DNA of 7,102 bases, taken from an uncultured Ruminococcus sp. GTDB lineage: Bacteria > Bacillota > Clostridia > Lachnospirales > Lachnospiraceae. The stretch's first letter is position 1. Every line of letters begins with the position of its first letter. Of this stretch, positions 1-4,767 are shown piece by piece. The translations under genes and the position numbers were made by a program. Location of the stretch: NCBI GenBank assembly GCA_900555215.1, contig USKR01000066.1:1-7102 (forward strand), given 5' to 3'. The notes under the pieces were generated by a model. It was not told the DNA's origin, did no database searches, and saw nothing but the letters and a program-made list of their open reading frames with translations.

Positions 1-5
1 TATAT

Positions 6-11
6 GGGAGG
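6..11 (+). promoter_or_regulatory. Ribosome binding site of the GH20 gene
   Basis: GGGAGG lies six bases before the ATG at 18, a near-ideal Shine-Dalgarno match and spacing. An upstream ATG at 4 runs into TGA after five codons, so 18 is the supported start. Only 17 bases precede the gene, so its promoter is outside the window. Confidence 0.85.
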
Positions 12-17
12 AAAAGA

Positions 18-3000
18 ATGAAAAAGACAAGAACACGCTTCAAAAGCGTAAGCGCGTGTATCCTTTCGGCAGCAATGGTATTTGGGCTGGCGACACCGTT
101 TGCCCCATTGACTGCAGAGGCCGCAGGGGAAGAACCGGTGAATCTGGCGATCGGTGCAACAGCAACAGCGAATGATGTAGAAACATCGGACTATACGGCT
201 GACAAGGCGATTGACGGCATCGTTAACAGAGACGCGCCGAAGCCGCAGTCAAGATGGGCGACAAACACAAGTTCCGCCCAGACTCCGAAGATTTTGACAG
301 TCGATCTTGGAGAAGCAAAGACATTCCAGTCTTTTGTTATTCCATGGGAGAGGACGAATATCACAGGTTATGAGATTCAGACGTCTGATACTGGCGGCAG
401 CGACGCGTCAGAGTGGACAACCGTTTATGAGAAAGAAGGGACGGAGCCGATCTCAGAACTGAACGAGAATATTCATCTTGCAGAGCCGGCGGAAGCACAG
501 TTTGTACGGCTGTATGTGGACGGATATGCTTTAAATCCGGGAAACTGGCAGTCTGTATCTGTTTATGACTTCCAGATCTATGAAAATGAGATTCCGGACG
601 ATCTGCTTCCGGAAGAAAATTATAATCTGGAAGGAACGGCTGAAGCAAGTGACTATGAGCCGACTGAAGGAGATACACAGGCAGCTTCGATGGCAATTGA
701 CGGGGACCAGTCGACCCGCTGGGCGACCAATAAGTCCTCTGCTGAGGAGGCGCGCACGCTGACTGTAACGCTGCCGGCTTCCCAGAGAGTCCAGTTCTTC
801 CGCATCATCTGGGAGAGACTGAACATCGAGAGCTATAAGATTGAAACTGCGGAGAGTGATGACGCGGCTTTTGAGACGGTTTATACATGCGGTTCGCCGA
901 TCACCCAGGTGAACGAGGTGATTTCACTGGACGCGCCTGTATGGGCGAAGAAGATCCGCCTGACTGTAGACGGCTACAATGGAGGCAGTAATGACTGGCC
1001 GAATGTTTCTGTGGCAGAGTTCGAGAGCTATGCGGTAGAACCGGCTCAGATCAGCGAAGACGCGACACCGGAGGAAATCGTAGATCTCCTTGCCGCGCCG
1101 ACAGTGAGAGCCGACGGAAGAGCACTGGTGCTGCCGGAGGTGCCGGAGGGATTTGGAATCCAATTCCTTGCGGACTATGAGCAGGTTGTAGAAAGAGACG
1201 GTACGATTTATAAGCCTCTCACAGATATGACGATCTCCGGTATTTATAAAGTGAATAAGGGTGACGAGTACGCAGAAGGATCAACAGAGTATCAGATCGA
1301 GATCCCGGGAATGTACGAGGACAGCGGCGTGAATGAAAAGCCGACAGTGATTCCCGAGCTCGCAGAGTGGTACGGCGGAACGGAAGAAGGAAGCTTCACA
1401 ATCGGTTCCAGGATCCTGGTGTCAAATTCGGCATCTGATTTTATGGATGCGGTGAATGCCTTTAAGGATGATTACAATGCGGAGATGAACGCGTCTCTGA
1501 CGGTAGAGACGGGAGACGACCCGCAGCCGGGCGACATTTATTTTATTAAGGACGGCGGCGCCCGTGCCCTGGGAGAAGAAGGGTATGTTATGGAGATCGG
1601 GGATTATGTGATGGTAAGCGCGGATCATAATACCGGCGCTTACTGGGCGACACGCTCCATCCTTCAGATCGCTGAATTAAACGACGGCACAATGCCGAAA
1701 GGTATTACCAAGGATTATCCGAAGTACGAAGTACGCGGGTTCATGCTCGACGTGGCACGTAAGCCGATCTCTATGGATACACTGGAAGATATCGCAAAAG
1801 AGATGGCTTACTATAAGATGAATGAATTCCATATTCATCTCAATGACAACCTGATTTTCTATGAGGATTATGCTTCCGCTGAAGAGGCAAGAGAGAAAGC
1901 TTATACCGGCTTCCGCCTTGAGTCAAATGTGGTAGAGGGAAGCAATGACGGACTCAACCAGGCAGACCTGACCAATAAGGATCTGTATTATACAAAGGAA
2001 GATTTCCGTAACTTTATCCTGGACTGCCGCAGCATGGGCGTGAATATTACGCCGGAGTTCGACACACCGGGACACTCCGGAGCGTTTACAAAGGTACGCC
2101 CGGATCTTATGCTTCAGAATATCGTATCCGGCGCGGCGAACAGAGCCGGTGAGCAGTTTGACCTTTCGCCGGAAAAATATGATGAAAGCCTTGCGTTTGT
2201 CGAGAGTATCTGGGATGAATATCTGAATGAGGATATGTTTGACCAGAGCATGACAGTACATATTGGAACAGATGAGTATTATGGAGAGAAAAACCGCTTC
2301 AGAATGTTCTCTGACGATCTGATCGAGTATGTTCAGAGCAAGTGTTACACTGTCCGCCTGTGGGGAAGCCTTTCCTCTATGCCGGGCGAGGCTGATGTCC
2401 GCAGCGAAGGCGTTCAGATGAACGTGTGGAATACAGGATGGGCGAATCCGACGAATATGTACAATGAAGGATTCGAACTGATCAACACGATCGATGGCAG
2501 TCTGTATATAGTGCCGGCAGCCGGTTACTATTATGATTATCTGAACACACAGAATCTGTATAATAACTGGACGCCGAATAACTTCGACGGAACAGTGATC
2601 CCGGCAGGTTCTGAGCAGATGCTCGGAAGTACCTATGCGATCTGGAACGACAGCGTTGATACAAGAGCAAACGGAATTTCAGAGATCGATATCTATGACC
2701 GATTCGCAGACGCGGTTCCGACAATGGCAAGCAAGAACTGGGGCGAGGCAGAAGATCTCACATATTCCGAGATGGAGTCTGTCGTTGACGAACTCGGCGA
2801 CGCGGCAAACAGCAATCCATATCACGAGGCGTCAGCGGATGACAACGGTGAATACATGTCTTATGAATTCGAGGACGGCGCTGAGATGGCGGACTCTTCA
2901 GAAAACGGAAGAGACCTGAAAGAGAATGTCAATGCGTCAATCGAGGATGGCAGCCTGAAATTAAACGGCGGCGAGAGCTATGCGACAACAGGTATCGACA

Positions 3001-4517
3001 AACTGGCTACAGGAAATACACTGGAGTTTGATATTACACTCGACAAGCCGGCACAGGCAGGAGATATTCTGTTTGAGGCTGACAACGAAGGAAATAATGA
3101 TGATTATGTACATGACATCCGTGTCATGGACGATGGAAGACTCGGTTTCAGAAGAGAGCTCTATGACTACTACTTCGACTATAAGCTTCCGGTAGGAGAG
3201 AAAGTACATCTTGCGATCTCAACCAGCGGAACTTCTACAACACTTACGGTAAACGGTACGACCTACGAAGCATCAGGCGTATACCGCAACCGCCAGACAG
3301 ACGGTGAAGTAAGGGTAGAGAACATTTCCAGAGCTACATTACTCCTTCCGGTACAGAGGATCGGATCGATATCAAATGCTATTGAGGCAGTGATTGACAA
3401 TGTAACTGTAAAACAGGGAGCTGCCGTAGATTATAATAAGGCGGGCTGGACTGGAACAGCGGATACAGAGACTGATATGGGCAGCGCGACAGAAGGACTT
3501 TTCGAGTATGCATTCGACGGCAATTCCGGTTCGATCTGGCATTCTAACTGGGACGGCGCGTCAGATAAGCTGCAGCCGCAGGGAACCTGGGAGACGATCA
3601 AGGGAGATATCGATCTGGGTCAGAAATATGTGATCAACCAGTTTAAGTTTACTCCGAGAACAGATACGAACAGTGGACTGGTAACCAAGGCTGATCTGTA
3701 TGTAAAGGCCAATGAAGATGATGACTGGAATCTGGTTGCTGAGGATGTGGAATTTGCAGCGGACAGAACGACCAAGACATTCTACTTCGACGAGCAGGAA
3801 GTGCAGTATATCAGGTTCGTGGCAAAAGAATCGAACGACGGCTGGGTAGCTGTATCCGAGTTCGATATCGCCAATGCTCCTGCACAGTCTTATACAGTAT
3901 ATGTAGAGGCGAATGAAGGCGGCAATGTAAGCGGCGGAGGCTCGGGAATCGCTGCAAATACAGAGGTTACGGTGACAGCTGAGGCAGAAAGAGGTTACGA
4001 ATTTGCGGGATGGTATGACGCGGTTACCGGAGAAAAGGTTTCCGACAGTGCGGAATATGTATTTGCTGTGACAGAGAATACATCGCTGATCGCGGACTTT
4101 ACAAAAGTTGATGATCCGGAGCCGGAAGTGACACACACAGTAACTCTGATAGTTGATGATAACGAAACAAAGCAGACTGTTAAAGATGGAGATAAGGCAC
4201 AAAAACCTGATGATCCGGTCAAAGAAGGATACAAATTCATTGGCTGGTATGTAGGCGACAAAGAGTATGATTTCTCCGCACCGGTAATATCTGACCTTGT
4301 GATCGAGGCACGTTTCGAGAAGCTTGACACAACGGTTGATCCCGAAAAACCGGGCACAGACACGCCGGATTCAACCAATGGAAAGACTGATAAAGAAGAC
4401 GGCAAAGCAGTACAGACCGGCGACCAGAGCAGCCCGGTAGTATGGGTTGTAGTTCTCGTCGCTGCATGCGCGGCAGCGGGAGCCGTAGTAGTTATCAGAA
4501 AGAGAAATAAAAAGTAA
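18..4517 (+). CDS. Cell-wall-anchored family 20 glycoside hydrolase (beta-N-acetylhexosaminidase or lacto-N-biosidase type)
   Basis: Secreted 1499-residue enzyme expected to release N-acetylhexosamine, or a disaccharide ending in it, from host-type glycans at the cell surface. A signal peptide (about 1-35, AEA cleavage) leads to two related F5/8C (CBM32-like) modules (about 41-190 and 202-340), a beta-rich linker (341-440), a GH20b domain (about 442-566) and the GH20 barrel (about 568-905). GH20 landmarks are R573, HIHLND (605-610), PEFDTPGH (679-686), the catalytic Asp-Glu pair D752-E753 in HIGTDEY, W804, Y838/D840 and W876/D878. Downstream are a LamG-like sandwich (about 946-1133), a third F5/8C module (1139-1287), two beta-grasp-type repeats (1291-1362, 1372-1435), an acidic linker, AVQTGD, a membrane segment (about 1473-1493) and a basic tail. 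GH20 enzymes use substrate-assisted catalysis through an oxazoline. Family assignment is firm; exo-hexosaminidase versus lacto-N-biosidase specificity is not settled. The frame is intact. Confidence 0.93.
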   Translation: MKKTRTRFKSVSACILSAAMVFGLATPFAPLTAEAAGEEPVNLAIGATATANDVETSDYTADKAIDGIVNRDAPKPQSRWATNTSSAQTPKILTVDLGEAKTFQSFVIPWERTNITGYEIQTSDTGGSDASEWTTVYEKEGTEPISELNENIHLAEPAEAQFVRLYVDGYALNPGNWQSVSVYDFQIYENEIPDDLLPEENYNLEGTAEASDYEPTEGDTQAASMAIDGDQSTRWATNKSSAEEARTLTVTLPASQRVQFFRIIWERLNIESYKIETAESDDAAFETVYTCGSPITQVNEVISLDAPVWAKKIRLTVDGYNGGSNDWPNVSVAEFESYAVEPAQISEDATPEEIVDLLAAPTVRADGRALVLPEVPEGFGIQFLADYEQVVERDGTIYKPLTDMTISGIYKVNKGDEYAEGSTEYQIEIPGMYEDSGVNEKPTVIPELAEWYGGTEEGSFTIGSRILVSNSASDFMDAVNAFKDDYNAEMNASLTVETGDDPQPGDIYFIKDGGARALGEEGYVMEIGDYVMVSADHNTGAYWATRSILQIAELNDGTMPKGITKDYPKYEVRGFMLDVARKPISMDTLEDIAKEMAYYKMNEFHIHLNDNLIFYEDYASAEEAREKAYTGFRLESNVVEGSNDGLNQADLTNKDLYYTKEDFRNFILDCRSMGVNITPEFDTPGHSGAFTKVRPDLMLQNIVSGAANRAGEQFDLSPEKYDESLAFVESIWDEYLNEDMFDQSMTVHIGTDEYYGEKNRFRMFSDDLIEYVQSKCYTVRLWGSLSSMPGEADVRSEGVQMNVWNTGWANPTNMYNEGFELINTIDGSLYIVPAAGYYYDYLNTQNLYNNWTPNNFDGTVIPAGSEQMLGSTYAIWNDSVDTRANGISEIDIYDRFADAVPTMASKNWGEAEDLTYSEMESVVDELGDAANSNPYHEASADDNGEYMSYEFEDGAEMADSSENGRDLKENVNASIEDGSLKLNGGESYATTGIDKLATGNTLEFDITLDKPAQAGDILFEADNEGNNDDYVHDIRVMDDGRLGFRRELYDYYFDYKLPVGEKVHLAISTSGTSTTLTVNGTTYEASGVYRNRQTDGEVRVENISRATLLLPVQRIGSISNAIEAVIDNVTVKQGAAVDYNKAGWTGTADTETDMGSATEGLFEYAFDGNSGSIWHSNWDGASDKLQPQGTWETIKGDIDLGQKYVINQFKFTPRTDTNSGLVTKADLYVKANEDDDWNLVAEDVEFAADRTTKTFYFDEQEVQYIRFVAKESNDGWVAVSEFDIANAPAQSYTVYVEANEGGNVSGGGSGIAANTEVTVTAEAERGYEFAGWYDAVTGEKVSDSAEYVFAVTENTSLIADFTKVDDPEPEVTHTVTLIVDDNETKQTVKDGDKAQKPDDPVKEGYKFIGWYVGDKEYDFSAPVISDLVIEARFEKLDTTVDPEKPGTDTPDSTNGKTDKEDGKAVQTGDQSSPVVWVVVLVAACAAAGAVVVIRKRNKK
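138..1037 (+). repeat. Tandem pair of related F5/8-type C modules inside the GH20 gene
   Basis: Two consecutive modules (residues about 41-190 and 202-340) are diverged copies of each other. RWATN occurs at 79-83 and 234-238, WER followed by an N-I pair at 110-112 and 265-267, and VDGY at 167-170 and 317-320. The first two motifs are offset by 155 residues and the last by 150. Such discoidin-fold modules usually bind galactose or N-acetylhexosamine sugars. The third module, at 1139-1287, lacks these shared motifs and is a more distant relative. Confidence 0.8.
4407..4514 (+). other. C-terminal sortase-type sorting signal of the GH20 enzyme
   Basis: AVQTGD (residues 1464-1469) is followed by a hydrophobic stretch of about 20 residues (about 1473-1493) and the tail RKRNKK. 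This is the three-part arrangement of sortase substrates, with the canonical Leu-Pro of LPxTG replaced by Ala-Val. A Pro/Asp/Thr/Lys-rich linker (1436-1463), suited to spanning the wall, precedes it. Covalent wall attachment is inferred; the protein could instead remain as a simple C-terminal membrane anchor. Confidence 0.75.
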
Positions 4518-4545
4518 TTTATCAGATCCGTAAAAGCGGATGAAG

Positions 4546-4599
4546 ATCAGAGGAATGCAGTTCCCGGCATGAGGGAACGGTGTTCCTCTGATATTTTTT
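4546..4599 (+). terminator. Rho-independent terminator with nested stems after the GH20 gene
   Basis: ATCAGAGGAA (4546-4555) pairs perfectly with TTCCTCTGAT (4583-4592). Inside it, GTTCCC (4560-4565) pairs with GGGAAC (4573-4578) around a 7-base loop, with a 4+4 internal loop between the stems. One A and six T (4594-4599) follow. It begins 28 bases after the TAA of the GH20 gene. A smaller hairpin, ATCCG/CGGAT (4526-4541), lies just before it. No T tract sits on the opposite side, so it looks one-directional. Confidence 0.88.
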
Positions 4600-4682
4600 G
4601 TGTAAAATAAACAAAAATCATTTTCAGATGCTAAATAATATAAACGAATGAATAAAAAATATAAGCTATAAATGAAAAATTA

Positions 4683-4691
4683 TGCTAAAAT
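4683..4691 (+). promoter_or_regulatory. Candidate extended -10 promoter for the downstream gene
   Basis: TGC-TAAAAT (TG at 4683-4684, hexamer at 4686-4691) resembles an extended -10 element in a strongly A-rich stretch (about 4600-4700) after the terminator. No convincing TTGACA-like -35 lies at the normal distance. A second, weaker candidate is TGG-TAAACT at 4722-4730. In such AT-rich DNA chance matches are common, so this is a best guess. Confidence 0.35.
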
Positions 4692-4700
4692 AAAAATATA

Positions 4701-4726
4701 TGCCACTGAGACAGCGGAAAGTGGTA
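4701..4726 (+). promoter_or_regulatory. Short stem-loop in the leader of the downstream gene
   Basis: TGCCACT (4701-4707) pairs with AGTGGTA (4720-4726): seven pairs including one G-U, around a 12-base purine-rich loop. It is the only G+C-containing block in an otherwise A-rich leader. If transcription starts near 4698 it would sit at the very 5' end of the mRNA, where it could protect the message; as DNA it could be an operator with separated half-sites. No known riboswitch class is recognised. Confidence 0.35.
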
Positions 4727-4756
4727 AACTAAAAAACTCAAGTATAAGTAATTTAA

Positions 4757-4767
4757 AAGGAAGGAAG
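4757..4767 (+). promoter_or_regulatory. Ribosome binding site of the modular surface protein gene
   Basis: Two overlapping AAGGA cores (4757-4761 and 4761-4765) precede two in-frame ATGs. The first core is six bases from the ATG at 4768 and the second is eight bases from the ATG at 4774, so either start could be used. I chose 4768; the alternative removes only two residues and leaves the signal peptide intact. Confidence 0.75.

Noticed and set aside
565..762. Short + strand open frame in another phase (also 2635-2919 and 4949-5185)
   Set aside because: Each is embedded in a long sense gene with convincing domains, and the products are Arg/Thr/Gln-rich frame shadows.
3561..4202. Antisense open frame of 213 codons
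   Set aside because: It lies wholly opposite the GH20 gene, its product is Cys/Ile/Arg-rich without recognisable domain, and no ribosome binding site decides a start. It is a codon-usage shadow of the sense frame.
3995..4405. Antisense Ser/Val/Thr-rich open frame of 136 codons
   Set aside because: Its low-complexity composition mirrors the linker and beta-repeat codons of the sense strand, which is clearly coding here.
4628..4691. Direct repeat ATGCTAAA (4628-4635 and 4682-4689) as a possible paired operator
   Set aside because: The match is short and AT-rich, in a region where such matches are expected by chance; no dyad symmetry supports it.
4600..4700. Possible small gene, tRNA or riboswitch in the A-rich gap
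   Set aside because: The stretch has no cloverleaf, no recognisable aptamer core and no ribosome-binding-site-plus-ATG frame of useful length. It fits promoter or spacer DNA.
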